A stretch of 64,000 bases of DNA from Niabella sp. (GCA_027493055.1 JAPUDO010000076.1:1-64000); one strand, 5' to 3'; shown: positions 26,014 to 34,887, numbered from the stretch's first letter. Numbers and translations: made by a program. The notes: generated by a model not told the origin, from the sequence alone.

Positions 26014-26027
26014 AGCCAATGTGCTGA

Positions 26028-26043
26028 TTAGCTGATAAGCTAA
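26028..26043. repeat. Small palindrome between nuoD and nuoE
   Basis: TTAGCT-GATA-AGCTAA is a perfect 6-bp inverted repeat, part of an AT-rich spacer (about 69 bp) between the two genes. It resembles the other dispersed intergenic elements of the operon. Confidence 0.6.
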
Positions 26044-26082
26044 TGTATAAACAAGAATAAAAAACCGAATAAGTCAAAATAA

Positions 26083-26574
26083 ATGAGCGTACAACTCACA
26101 CAAGAGAACTTAGAAAAGGTAGATAAAATAATTGCGCGTTATCCCGAAGGCAGGCAGAAAAGTGCGCTGCTCCCGGTATTGCACGTAGCGCAGGAGCAGT
26201 TTGGCTGGTTAAGTGTGGAAACAATGGATTATGTAGCATCGCTATTAAGCATTGACCCTATTGAAGTATATGAAGTGGCCTCATTCTACAGCATGTATAA
26301 CCTGAAGCCTGTAGGTAAATATATGTTTGAGGTTTGCCAAACGGGGCCCTGCATGCTCAGGGGCAGTGATGATATTATAGCGTATATTGGTGAAAAATTA
26401 AACATTAAGCCCGGTGAAACAACCGCTGATGGTATGTTTACTTTAAAAACAGTAGAATGCCTGGGCGCCTGTGGTTATGCACCAATGATGCAGCTGGGCA
26501 AATTCTATAAAGAACATCTTACTAAAGAAAAAGTGGATGCCATTATAGAAGAGTGCAGAGCAAAGAACAATTAA
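26083..26574 (+). CDS. nuoE: NADH-quinone oxidoreductase subunit E
   Basis: The 163-residue thioredoxin-like subunit binds the N1a [2Fe-2S] cluster through two Cys pairs: EVCQTGPCMLRG and VECLGACGYAPMM. The N-terminal helical part (YPEGRQKSALLPVLHVAQEQFGWLS) is typical. It belongs to the NADH-dehydrogenase module with NuoF and NuoG. Confidence 0.96.
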   Translation: MSVQLTQENLEKVDKIIARYPEGRQKSALLPVLHVAQEQFGWLSVETMDYVASLLSIDPIEVYEVASFYSMYNLKPVGKYMFEVCQTGPCMLRGSDDIIAYIGEKLNIKPGETTADGMFTLKTVECLGACGYAPMMQLGKFYKEHLTKEKVDAIIEECRAKNN

Positions 26575-26598
26575 AACTTCTTTTTAGGAAAATATACA

Positions 26599-27954
26599 AT
26601 GGGTAGAAAACTATTATTAGAGAAAGCGCATGTAGAAGGCATCAGGTATTTTGATACCTATCGCCGCGAGGGCGGTTACCGCAGCGTGGAAAAAGTGCTG
26701 AAAACAATGGCTCCGGATGAGGTAACTGAAGAAGTAAAAAAATCAGGACTTCGCGGCCGCGGTGGCGCAGGTTTCCCTACCGGTATGAAATGGAGCTTCC
26801 TGGCAAAACCCGAAGGTATTCCCCGTCACCTGGTAGTGAATGCCGATGAGAGCGAGCCCGGTACTTTCAAAGACCGCTACCTGATGGAGCACATTCCCCA
26901 CCTGTTAGTTGAAGGCATCATTGTAGCTTCTTACGCTTTAGGCAGCAATACCTCTTTTATATACATCCGTGGTGAATACGCCTGGATTGTTGATATTTTA
27001 GAACAAGCCATCCAGGAAGCCCGCAATAATGGATTCCTTGGTAAAAACATATTAGGCAGCGGGTTCGATTGTGATATTCATGTACAGCGTGGAGCAGGCG
27101 CCTATATCTGTGGTGAAGAAACTGCTTTGCTGGAATCGCTTGAAGGAAAAAGAGGCAATCCGCGCATCAAGCCACCCTTCCCTGCTGTTAAAGGCGTATG
27201 GGACCGTCCAACGGTGGTAAATAACGTAGAAAGTATTGCAGCAGTAGTTCCCATTATTAATGAAGGTGGAGAGGAATATGCGAAAATAGGGATGGGTAAA
27301 TCAACCGGCACCAAGTTAATTTCGGCCTGCGGCAACATTAATAAGCCCGGTGTCTATGAAATTGATATGACCATTTCGGTAGAAGAATTTATATACAGTG
27401 ATGAGTGGTGTGGTGGCATTGCCAATGGTAAAAGGTTAAAAGCCTGTATTCCGGGTGGTTCATCGGTACCCATTCTCCCTGCCAATCTTTTGCTGACAAC
27501 AGCCAAAGGTGAGCAAAGGATGATGAACTATGAAAGTCTCTCTGACGGTGGCTTTCAAACCGGCTCCATGATGGGAAGCGGCGGCTTCATTGTTTTTGAT
27601 GAAGACCAGTGCGTGGTAAAACACACTTATACCCTGGCAAGGTTTTACCGCCACGAGAGTTGCGGACAGTGCTCTCCCTGCCGTGAAGGAACCGGCTGGA
27701 TGGAAAAGCTGTTGCTTCGTTTAGATAAAGGACAGGGCAAAATGAGCGATATAGACCTGTTGTGGGATATACAAAGCAAGATTGAGGGAAATACGATCTG
27801 CCCGTTAGGTGATGCAGCCGCATGGCCGGTTGCTGCGGCAATCCGCCATTTCCGTGACGAGTTTGAATGGCATATTACCAATGCCGGTGAGGCTCAAATA
27901 AGGAATTTCGGACTGGCACATTATGCAGATGCAAGAGAAGCGGTAACAGCCTGA
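26599..27954 (+). CDS. nuoF: NADH-quinone oxidoreductase subunit F
   Basis: The 451-residue flavoprotein oxidises NADH. It carries the NADH/FMN-binding GLRGRGGAGFPTGMKWSF (residues 50-67), NADESEPGTFKDR and GAGAYICGEETALLESLEG motifs, and the N3-cluster ligands ESCGQCSPCREGTG with the distal Cys in TICPLGDAAAWP. It follows nuoE by 24 bp. The unusual barrel-protein gene comes next. Confidence 0.97.
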   Translation: MGRKLLLEKAHVEGIRYFDTYRREGGYRSVEKVLKTMAPDEVTEEVKKSGLRGRGGAGFPTGMKWSFLAKPEGIPRHLVVNADESEPGTFKDRYLMEHIPHLLVEGIIVASYALGSNTSFIYIRGEYAWIVDILEQAIQEARNNGFLGKNILGSGFDCDIHVQRGAGAYICGEETALLESLEGKRGNPRIKPPFPAVKGVWDRPTVVNNVESIAAVVPIINEGGEEYAKIGMGKSTGTKLISACGNINKPGVYEIDMTISVEEFIYSDEWCGGIANGKRLKACIPGGSSVPILPANLLLTTAKGEQRMMNYESLSDGGFQTGSMMGSGGFIVFDEDQCVVKHTYTLARFYRHESCGQCSPCREGTGWMEKLLLRLDKGQGKMSDIDLLWDIQSKIEGNTICPLGDAAAWPVAAAIRHFRDEFEWHITNAGEAQIRNFGLAHYADAREAVTA

Positions 27955-28005
27955 CTGTAAAATGAATCAGGTAAAAAAAGAAAATAAAAAACAGGTGAGC
28001 ATAAG

Positions 28006-28821
28006 ATGAGAAAGATGATGAGGTTGTTTTTTCTGTGGTTCTTTCTTATAACGGGAAATACAGGTTTTGCGCAGTACAAACCCTACAAAAAAGGAAGCGC
28101 TTTTTTAAACTGGGGATGGAACCGCGCTGCTTACACCAACAGCACCTTAAAAATGAAGGGAGATGATTATAATCTGACCCTTGAAAAGCTGGCAGCAAAG
28201 GACCGTCCTACAAAGTTTGCTTCCAAGGACTATTTGAGATACGACAGGATAACCATTCCCCAAACAGATCTGAGGGTGGGTTATTTCTTAAAGGATAATG
28301 TAGCGCTGGTGTTTGGTGTGGACCACATGAAATATGTGATGAACCAGGATCAGGTAGCGCATGTGAAAGGTGAAATTGCACGAAATAGTAAATATAAAGG
28401 GACTTATGATCAGGACATGGCGATTAGTGCAGATTTTCTCACCTTTGAGCATACAGACGGGCTGAACTGCCTGAACGTTGGTATTGAGGTGTACAAGGAT
28501 TTAATAAAGAGGGAAAACAGCCGCGTGAAGCTACATTGGATTTATGGTGGTATGCTGGGTGTAATGCTGCCCAAAACCAATGTAAAGTTCCTGGATTATG
28601 AGCGCACGGACCGTTTTCATGTGTCAGGTGGTGATATAGAGGCCCGGACAGCCATACAGGCTTTATTTTTAAAACACATGATTGTACGGATTGAGGGCGA
28701 TGCGGGTTATATTAATATGCCCGATATTATTTTACATAAATCGGGCATTAATGGTAAGGGCAAACAAAATTTTGCTTTTGCCCAGGTAAATGGTGAGATT
28801 GGTTATCATTTGAATTTTTAG
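28006..28821 (+). CDS. Outer-membrane beta-barrel protein inside the nuo operon
   Basis: The 271-residue protein starts with a signal peptide (RKMMRLFFLWFFLITGNTGFAQ) and contains amphipathic strands: GSAFLNWGWNRAAYTNS, YRRYDR-like strands, DLRVGYFLKDNVALVFGVDHMKY, KLHWIYGGMLGVMLPK and a terminal EIGYHLNF. This is the organisation of outer-membrane barrels, unrelated to complex I. It is cotranscribed between nuoF (51 bp upstream) and nuoG (13 bp downstream), which may be an insertion tolerated by the operon or a conserved arrangement in relatives. No function is known to me. Confidence 0.72.
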   Translation: MRKMMRLFFLWFFLITGNTGFAQYKPYKKGSAFLNWGWNRAAYTNSTLKMKGDDYNLTLEKLAAKDRPTKFASKDYLRYDRITIPQTDLRVGYFLKDNVALVFGVDHMKYVMNQDQVAHVKGEIARNSKYKGTYDQDMAISADFLTFEHTDGLNCLNVGIEVYKDLIKRENSRVKLHWIYGGMLGVMLPKTNVKFLDYERTDRFHVSGGDIEARTAIQALFLKHMIVRIEGDAGYINMPDIILHKSGINGKGKQNFAFAQVNGEIGYHLNF

Positions 28822-28834
28822 ACGTAATTAGGAA

Positions 28835-29977
28835 ATGGCAGAAGACATTAAACAAGCAGCACCTCCGAAAATGAAAGTTACAATAGATAATATATCTGTT
28901 GAGGTGGATCCTGGCACTACAATACTGCAGGCAGCACGTATGATTGGTGGTGAGGTAACTCCCCCGGCTATGTGTTTTTATACTCCGCTGAAAGGCAGTG
29001 GGGGTAAATGCCGTACCTGCCTGGTTGAAGTAAGCAAAGGTTCTGAAAAAGACCCCCGCCCCATGCCTAAGCTGGTAGCCAGTTGCCGTACCGGCGTTAT
29101 GGACGGTATGGAGGTAAAGAACATTACCAGTCAGCGGGTATTAGGCGCACGCGCAGGTGTGGTTGAATTTTTACTGCTGAATCATCCCCTGGACTGCCCC
29201 ATCTGCGACCAGGCAGGTGAATGCCACTTACAGGACCTTAGCTATGAGCACGGTAAGGAAGGCACCCGCTACGAATTTAAAAAAAGAACTTTCAAAAAAC
29301 ATAACCTGGGCCAATATATACAATTGCACATGACGCGCTGCATACTTTGCTACCGTTGCGTGTTTACAGCTGACCAGGTTACCAACAAACGCCAGCATGG
29401 TGTTCTAGACCGGGGAGACCATGCAGAAATTGCAACTTACATTGAGAAATCTTTAGATAACGACTTTATTGGAAATGTGATTGACGTTTGCCCTGTAGGC
29501 GCATTAACCGATAAAACATTCCGCTTTAAAAACCGGGTATGGTTTACCAAACCCGAAGACGCCCATCGTGATTGCGATAAATGTTGCGGGAAAGTAACTT
29601 TATGGAAACGCGGCGATGAAGTATTGCGTGTAACCGCCCGCAAAGACCAGTGGGGCGAGGTGATGAATGACGAAGAAGGCAAAACAGGCTGGATATGTAA
29701 CGAATGCCGCTTTGAAAAGAAAGACGTAAAAGACTGGGTAATTGAAGGTCCTACAAAAGTATCACGCCACTCAGTAATTGGCGTTAACCATTATGAAGTG
29801 CTGGATAAACCCGATGAAACTGTAGCAAAAGTAATGGGAGGCCGCCAGCCTAAATTGTTATTGGATATACACAGCATTAGCGATGTTAATGACCCCTCCG
29901 TGGATCTGAGCAAGATTTCCGGGCCAGCCACCGGCGCTGTTTTTAACCATAAGCAATTAACAGAAAATACAGAGTAA
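28835..29977 (+). CDS. nuoG: Short NADH-quinone oxidoreductase subunit G
   Basis: The 380-residue protein has the N-terminal [2Fe-2S] site (CFYTPLKGSGGKCRTCLVEV, SCRTGV), the His-Cys3 4Fe-4S site (HPLDCPICDQAGECHLQ), and two further Cys groups (MTRCILCYRCV and CPVGALT), then a last Cys cluster (DCDKCC ... WICNECRFEKK) near residue 245. The large molybdopterin-like domain of classic 90-kDa NuoG is absent. The next gene starts only 114 bp later, so no piece was lost to a frameshift. This reduced size is known in Bacteroidota. It completes the NADH module. Confidence 0.92.
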   Translation: MAEDIKQAAPPKMKVTIDNISVEVDPGTTILQAARMIGGEVTPPAMCFYTPLKGSGGKCRTCLVEVSKGSEKDPRPMPKLVASCRTGVMDGMEVKNITSQRVLGARAGVVEFLLLNHPLDCPICDQAGECHLQDLSYEHGKEGTRYEFKKRTFKKHNLGQYIQLHMTRCILCYRCVFTADQVTNKRQHGVLDRGDHAEIATYIEKSLDNDFIGNVIDVCPVGALTDKTFRFKNRVWFTKPEDAHRDCDKCCGKVTLWKRGDEVLRVTARKDQWGEVMNDEEGKTGWICNECRFEKKDVKDWVIEGPTKVSRHSVIGVNHYEVLDKPDETVAKVMGGRQPKLLLDIHSISDVNDPSVDLSKISGPATGAVFNHKQLTENTE

Positions 29978-30091
29978 AATAGCTGTTCATAATAGCTAAA
30001 GGTGCTCAAATATTATCAGGAATAAAAAAGCAGCTCCTTTACAGTACCGGCTGAGAGATAAAAGAAATGCTCAAAAGAAATTTAGATTGAT

Positions 30092-31141
30092 ATGTACTTA
30101 CTCGCAACAGACTGGTTTTTTATTATAGAAAAACTGATTTTAATAGCCCTAGTGGTTACTCTTTCGATGATTGTGGCTATGTATGCTACTTACGGAGAAA
30201 GGAAAGTGGCTGCATTTATCCAGGACAGGATTGGCCCTAACCGCGCGGGTCCGTTTGGGTTACTGCAACCGCTGGCTGACGGTGGTAAGCTTTTCTTCAA
30301 AGAAGAGATCATTCCTTTAGCCTCTTCAAAATTCTTATTTGTATTAGGTCCTGTACTGGCCATGGTTACTGCCCTGCTTACCAGCGCGGTGATTCCCTGG
30401 GGTTCTCCTGCTGTTATTGCCGGCAGAACGGTTCCTTTGCAGGTAGCCGATATTAATATCGGCATCCTTTATGTTTTTGGCGTGGTAAGCTTAGGTGTAT
30501 ATGGTATTATGATCGGCGGGTGGGCCTCTAACAATAAATTCTCTTTGCTGGCTGCTATCAGGGGCGCATCGCAAATGATCTCTTATGAGCTGGCAATGGG
30601 GCTTTCCCTTATTGCCGTACTGATGCTTACCGGTTCTTTACAAATGAGCACTATTGTGCAAAATCAACTGGATAACGGCTGGAATATTATTTATCAGCCG
30701 CTGGGCTTCCTGATATTTTTTATATGCGCGCTGGCAGAATGTAACCGTACGCCCTTTGATTTGCCGGAGGCAGAAAGCGAGCTGAACTTCGGCTATCACC
30801 AGGAATATTCCAGTATGAAGCTGGGATTTTACCTGTTTGCAGAATATATCAATATGTTCATTAGTGGTGTTATTATGTCCACGCTGTACTTTGGTGGCTA
30901 TGATATTCCGTTCGTGAATGAGGCATCCTGGGGTATATCACAAAATCTGTTAGCATTTATCAGCTTTGTGGTACTGCTGTGTAAAGCGTTCTTCTTTGTA
31001 TTTGTGTTTATGTGGATACGCTGGACAGTTCCTCGTTTCCGTTTTGACCAGCTGATGCACTTAGGATGGAAGAGACTGGTGCCACTGGCCCTGGTGAATA
31101 TGCTGATTACAGCTTTGGTAGTGCTGTTGTTAAACAAATAA
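30092..31141 (+). CDS. nuoH: NADH-quinone oxidoreductase subunit H
   Basis: The 349-residue membrane protein has the family motifs ERKVAAFIQDRIGPNRAGPFG and PFDLPEAESELNFGYHQEYSSMKLGFYLFAEY, the conserved Glu-rich loop next to the quinone tunnel. It links the peripheral arm to the proton-pumping arm. The spacer after it contains an inverted repeat (31158-31191). Confidence 0.97.
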   Translation: MYLLATDWFFIIEKLILIALVVTLSMIVAMYATYGERKVAAFIQDRIGPNRAGPFGLLQPLADGGKLFFKEEIIPLASSKFLFVLGPVLAMVTALLTSAVIPWGSPAVIAGRTVPLQVADINIGILYVFGVVSLGVYGIMIGGWASNNKFSLLAAIRGASQMISYELAMGLSLIAVLMLTGSLQMSTIVQNQLDNGWNIIYQPLGFLIFFICALAECNRTPFDLPEAESELNFGYHQEYSSMKLGFYLFAEYINMFISGVIMSTLYFGGYDIPFVNEASWGISQNLLAFISFVVLLCKAFFFVFVFMWIRWTVPRFRFDQLMHLGWKRLVPLALVNMLITALVVLLLNK

Positions 31142-31157
31142 GAGTTGACAGGGTGAT

Positions 31158-31191
31158 AGTTGGCAGGAGGAGGGAAATAAGTCTGCCAACT
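31158..31191. repeat. Inverted repeat between nuoH and nuoI
   Basis: AGTTGGCAG and CTGCCAACT form a 9-bp inverted repeat with a 16-nt loop. Around it lie GTTGACAGGGTGATAG and ACTGTCATCTAAATACTATC, part of the GTTGACAG-type dispersed repeat family also found inside ypdA. The element fills most of the 111-bp gap. Confidence 0.65.
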
Positions 31192-31252
31192 GTCATCTAA
31201 ATACTATCAACTAAGTTATATTTGCGAAAAATTAAATACTGCTCGAAAACTA

Positions 31253-31822
31253 ATGGGTATCCAATATACAAATAGAGCCAAGCCGGTTGACCGCAGCCCG
31301 ATGACCTGGGTAGAGCGCCTGTACCTGTGGAATATTTTAAAAGGCATGGCCATTACACTAAAGCATTTTTTCAAGAAAAAGCCTACTATACAATACCCCG
31401 AACAAACCAGGACCTTCAGCAAGGTATTTCGCGGGCTTCATATTTTAAACCGCGATGAAGAAGGCCGTGAAAGATGTACTGCCTGCGGACTTTGCGCTGT
31501 AGCCTGCCCTGCCGAAGCCATTACTATGGAAGCAGCAGAAAGGGAAGAAGGTGAAGAGCATTTATATCGTGAAGAAAAATATGCTGCCAAATACGAGATC
31601 AATATGCTTCGCTGTATTTTCTGCGGATACTGCGAAGACGCCTGTCCCAAGGATGCTATTTATCTTTCCCAGACTTTTACACCGGCAAATTATAACCGCA
31701 AAGGTTTTATCTATAAAAAAGAGGATCTGTTAATTCCCAACCCGGTAACAGAACCGGAGGCCTATCAAAAAGCCCTGGGAACAATCAGCAGGGAAAACCA
31801 AATAACGGAGGAAGTTAATTAA
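31253..31822 (+). CDS. nuoI: NADH-quinone oxidoreductase subunit I
   Basis: The 189-residue protein carries two ferredoxin-type 4Fe-4S motifs: CTACGLCAVACPAEAI and CIFCGYCEDACPKDAI, the N6a/N6b ligands of complex I. The tail (ENQITEEVN) is short. It lies 5 bp upstream of nuoJ. Confidence 0.97.
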   Translation: MGIQYTNRAKPVDRSPMTWVERLYLWNILKGMAITLKHFFKKKPTIQYPEQTRTFSKVFRGLHILNRDEEGRERCTACGLCAVACPAEAITMEAAEREEGEEHLYREEKYAAKYEINMLRCIFCGYCEDACPKDAIYLSQTFTPANYNRKGFIYKKEDLLIPNPVTEPEAYQKALGTISRENQITEEVN

Positions 31823-31827
31823 GCAAA

Positions 31828-32325
31828 ATGGGCATCACACAAATACTCTTCTGGATACTTACGGTGGCTGCATTGTTCAGTGCCATCATGGTTATATCAA
31901 GTAAAAACCCGGTGCATAGTGTATTGTGGCTGGTAGCTGCTTTTTTCACTATATCGGGCCATTATATTTTACTGAACGCACAGTTCCTTGCCATAGTAAA
32001 CATCATTGTTTATGCAGGAGCCATCATGGTATTGTTCCTGTTTGTGATTATGCTGATGAACCTGAATAAAAGTACAGAGCCTTTAAAAAACCGCTGGCTG
32101 CAGATTGTAGGTATAGTGTCAGGCGGGTGTTTATTACTGGTGCTGGTAGCCGCTTTAAAAAACACGGAAGTTTCTAAAAATATGGCTGAAATGGGCACCG
32201 GTGAGGCAGGGCTTATAAAAACCTTGGGCAGAGAATTGTTTACCACGTTTGTAGTGCCGTTTGAAATAAGCAGTATTTTGTTTTTGAGCGCAATGGTAGG
32301 CGCTGTGGTTATCGGGAAAAAATAG
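31828..32325 (+). CDS. nuoJ: NADH-quinone oxidoreductase subunit J
   Basis: The 165-residue membrane protein has five helices with the signature NPVHSVLWLVAAFFTISGHYILLNAQFLAIVNIIVYAGAIMVLFLFVIMLMNL. It belongs to the proton-pumping arm. It is followed by a 109-bp GC-rich repeat element before nuoK. Confidence 0.95.
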   Translation: MGITQILFWILTVAALFSAIMVISSKNPVHSVLWLVAAFFTISGHYILLNAQFLAIVNIIVYAGAIMVLFLFVIMLMNLNKSTEPLKNRWLQIVGIVSGGCLLLVLVAALKNTEVSKNMAEMGTGEAGLIKTLGRELFTTFVVPFEISSILFLSAMVGAVVIGKK

Positions 32326-32326
32326 C

Positions 32327-32434
32327 CCCCTAAATCCCCCAAAGGGGGACTTAAGGAGAGGCTGATAGAATAATGTGTTCTTTTATTTTTTGTAAACTTA
32401 AAACTCTCCCCCTTTGGGGGAGTCGGAGGGGGCC
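32327..32434. repeat. About 108-bp inverted-repeat-ended element between nuoJ and nuoK
   Basis: The left end contains CCCCCTAAATCCCCCAAAGG (CCCCC-AAA-GGGGG at 32336-32348); the right end contains CTCCCCC-TTT-GGGGGAG (32406-32422) and GGAGGGGGCC. The two ends are inverted copies of each other separated by an AT-rich middle. This makes a MITE-like structure with nested hairpins in the operon transcript. No protein is encoded. Confidence 0.75.
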
Positions 32435-32761
32435 ATGCCAATAAATTATTATATCGTTCTGGCTTTAGCATTATTCACAATAGGGATTGTAGGTGTATTA
32501 ACGCGCCGTAATGCAATCATTGTGTTTATGTGTATAGAATTAATGCTGAATTCGGTAAACCTGCTGTTGGTGGCATTCTCAAAAATGCAGCCGGCAAAGG
32601 ATGCGGCATTAACTGTGGCCGGCACCGATGGGCAATTGTTTGTATTTTTTATTATGGTGGTAGCCGCAGCAGAGGTAAGTGTGGGACTGGCTATTATAGT
32701 AATGATGTACAGAAATATTCACTCGGTGGATATTAATTTCTTAAACAGATTGAAGCATTAA
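32435..32761 (+). CDS. nuoK: NADH-quinone oxidoreductase subunit K
   Basis: I use the ATG at 32435 ([20 protein letters not shown]..., 108 residues), since the upstream ATG begins inside the repeat element. The protein has three helices with the two conserved membrane Glu residues in [18 protein letters not shown] and [18 protein letters not shown]. It is an antiporter-like proton-channel subunit. Confidence 0.95.
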   Translation: MPINYYIVLALALFTIGIVGVLTRRNAIIVFMCIELMLNSVNLLLVAFSKMQPAKDAALTVAGTDGQLFVFFIMVVAAAEVSVGLAIIVMMYRNIHSVDINFLNRLKH

Positions 32762-32774
32762 AGGATATATTTCC

Positions 32775-32811
32775 GTCCTCCCCTTTCCTCCGGAGAGGGG
32801 TTGGGGGAAAG
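32775..32811. repeat. GC-rich palindromic element between nuoK and nuoL
   Basis: TCCTCCCCTTTCCTCC and GGAGAGGGGTTGGGGGAAAGG form an imperfect hairpin in the 67-bp gap. It is of the same general class (C-run and G-run palindromes) as the neighbouring nuoJ-K and nuoL-M spacers. Confidence 0.55.
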
Positions 32812-32828
32812 GCCATAAAATTATTTAG

Positions 32829-34727
32829 ATGAAAATTGAACTGATCTTAATACCATTATTGCCCCTGGTTGGTTTTTTACTGAATGGTTTATTAAGAAAC
32901 TATTTATCAAAAGGACTTGTAGGAATAATCGGCAGCGGCTCTATATTAGGATCGTTTATATTAAGCGTGATAGTATTCATGCAGATTAAGGCTGGTAACA
33001 CCGCCATTGTTGAGTACTTTAACTTTATAAAGGCAGGTTCCCTGCATATTCCCTTTGCCTTCCAGGCAGATCAGCTCACTTCTATTTTTCTTTTGATCAT
33101 AACTGGTGTGGGTTTTTTAATTCATGTGTACTCCACCTCTTATATGCACGAGGAAGAACCTCATCATTTTGCCAGGTACTTCGCTTATCTCAACCTGTTT
33201 GTGTTCTCCATGCTGCTGCTGGTTATGGGCGCTAACTTTGTCATAATGTTTATTGGCTGGGAAGGTGTGGGTCTGTGTTCTTATTTGCTCATCGGTTACT
33301 GGTTTAAAAACAAAGATTATACAAAAGCTGCATCAAAGGCTTTTATCATGAACCGCATTGGTGACCTGGCTTTCCTTATTGCTTTGTTTATGCTCATCAG
33401 TAAACTGGGATCTGTTACCTTCAGCGAGATATTTACCACCGAAGCATTGGCAAAGCTTTCCGGCTTTGACATTACAGTGATCACCACCTTACTATTTGTA
33501 GGCGCTACCGGGAAAAGTGCGCAAATTCCGTTATATACCTGGTTACCCGATGCGATGGCCGGCCCCACTCCTGTTTCTGCGCTCATACACGCTGCCACAA
33601 TGGTTACAGCCGGTATTTATATGATTGCCCGCAGCAACCTGATGTACTCCATGGCGCCCGGCACGCTGAACTGCATTGCTATTATTGGTGTTGCTACCGC
33701 GTTATTAGCTGCCAGCATCGCGTTAAAACAAAATGACATTAAAAAAGTACTGGCCTACTCTACCGTAAGCCAGTTAGGATATATGTTCCTGGCTTTGGGA
33801 ACCGGCGCTTACGTTGCCGCTGTTTTCCATGTAATGACACATGCTTTCTTCAAAGCTTTATTATTCTTAGGCTCCGGTTCCGTGATCCACGCAATGGGTG
33901 GTGAGCAGGACATGCGCAAAATGGGCGGCCTTAGCAAATACATGAAGATCACCAATATTACCTTCTTACTCGGTTGCCTGGCTATTGCAGGTATCCCCGG
34001 TTTCTCCGGCTTCTTTTCCAAAGATGAGATCCTGGCAGGGGCTTTTGCCACATCACCTGTTTTATATGCACTTGGATTGATCGGCGCTTTAATGACCGCC
34101 TTCTATATGTTCCGTTTATACGCTACTACCTTTAAAGGCCGCTTCCGCGGTACGCATGAACAGGAGCATCATTTGCATGAAAGTCCTGCGGCCATTACTA
34201 TTCCGTTAATTGTGCTGGCTATTCTTTCTGTTATCGGCGGATATATTGGTATTCCTGAATTTTTAATGCATGGCGCGCATTCATTAAAAGAATTTTTACA
34301 GCCGGTATTTGCACAATCGTATGCAATTCTTCCTACACACGAAGTGTCGCATAGCACAGAATGGATGTTAACCGGTATATCTTCTTTACTGATCATTATT
34401 ATGGTAGTACTTGCCTGGACAAGATTCAGCAAAAAACCAGATATTGAAGACGCAAAAGGCTTTGGCAAATTATTACAGGATAAGTGGTATGTAGATGAGA
34501 TCTATCATTCCATTATTATAAAACCATTGAATGCCATTAGCGCCTTTTTTAATAACGTTTTTGAAAAAAATATTATTGACGGAATTGTAAACGGCGTTGG
34601 CAGGTTAGTGAATTATGGCGGCAGGCAATTGCGCTGGCTGCAAAGCGGGCAAACAGGCGCTTATATATTAATGATGGTAGTAAGTGTGCTACTGGTTTTT
34701 GTGCTGCAGTTCTTTATGAGGAAATAA
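32829..34727 (+). CDS. nuoL: NADH-quinone oxidoreductase subunit L
   Basis: The 632-residue antiporter-like subunit has about 16 membrane segments. Family motifs are FIGWEGVGLCSYLLIGYWF, APTPVSALIHAATMVTAGIYMI-like residues (GPTPVSALIHAATMVTAG), KKVLAYSTVSQLGYMFLALG and GIPGFSGFFSKDEIL. A C-terminal amphipathic helix near residues 530-600 matches the lateral coupling helix of NuoL. It is followed immediately by a GC-rich hairpin. Confidence 0.97.
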   Translation: MKIELILIPLLPLVGFLLNGLLRNYLSKGLVGIIGSGSILGSFILSVIVFMQIKAGNTAIVEYFNFIKAGSLHIPFAFQADQLTSIFLLIITGVGFLIHVYSTSYMHEEEPHHFARYFAYLNLFVFSMLLLVMGANFVIMFIGWEGVGLCSYLLIGYWFKNKDYTKAASKAFIMNRIGDLAFLIALFMLISKLGSVTFSEIFTTEALAKLSGFDITVITTLLFVGATGKSAQIPLYTWLPDAMAGPTPVSALIHAATMVTAGIYMIARSNLMYSMAPGTLNCIAIIGVATALLAASIALKQNDIKKVLAYSTVSQLGYMFLALGTGAYVAAVFHVMTHAFFKALLFLGSGSVIHAMGGEQDMRKMGGLSKYMKITNITFLLGCLAIAGIPGFSGFFSKDEILAGAFATSPVLYALGLIGALMTAFYMFRLYATTFKGRFRGTHEQEHHLHESPAAITIPLIVLAILSVIGGYIGIPEFLMHGAHSLKEFLQPVFAQSYAILPTHEVSHSTEWMLTGISSLLIIIMVVLAWTRFSKKPDIEDAKGFGKLLQDKWYVDEIYHSIIIKPLNAISAFFNNVFEKNIIDGIVNGVGRLVNYGGRQLRWLQSGQTGAYILMMVVSVLLVFVLQFFMRK

Positions 34728-34769
34728 AAGCGCTACCCCAACCCTTCCCGAAGGGCAGGGGTAGCGCTT
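34728..34769. repeat. 12-bp perfect hairpin directly after nuoL
   Basis: AAGCGCTACCCC and GGGGTAGCGCTT pair perfectly around an 18-nt loop that itself contains CCCTTCCCGAAGGG. It starts right after the nuoL stop codon. No T-run follows, so it may stabilise or attenuate the mRNA between nuoL and nuoM. Confidence 0.75.
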
Positions 34770-34827
34770 ACAAATAATAAATTGATTTGAAAATTTAAAA
34801 ACAACCCCGGCTGCGGAGTTCTACTCT

Positions 34828-34860
34828 CCTCTCCTGTGGAGAGGGCCGGTCCGGAAGGAC
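34828..34860. repeat. Second GC-rich palindrome before nuoM
   Basis: CCTCTCC-TGT-GGAGAGG (34828-34844) is followed by GTCC-GGAA-GGAC (34849-34860) and then GGGAGGGGTGAGG up to the nuoM start region. The pair sits 28 bp upstream of the nuoM ATG. Confidence 0.65.
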
Positions 34861-34887
34861 TCCTTGGGAGGGGTGAGGCCTATATTT

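Noticed and set aside
28835-30091. NuoG truncated by a frameshift
   Set aside because: Only 114 bp separates it from nuoH, so the missing domain could not fit; the short form appears native.
32414-32434. Upstream ATG of nuoK at 32414
   Set aside because: It lies in the GC-rich repeat and would add a non-conserved MGESEGA peptide.
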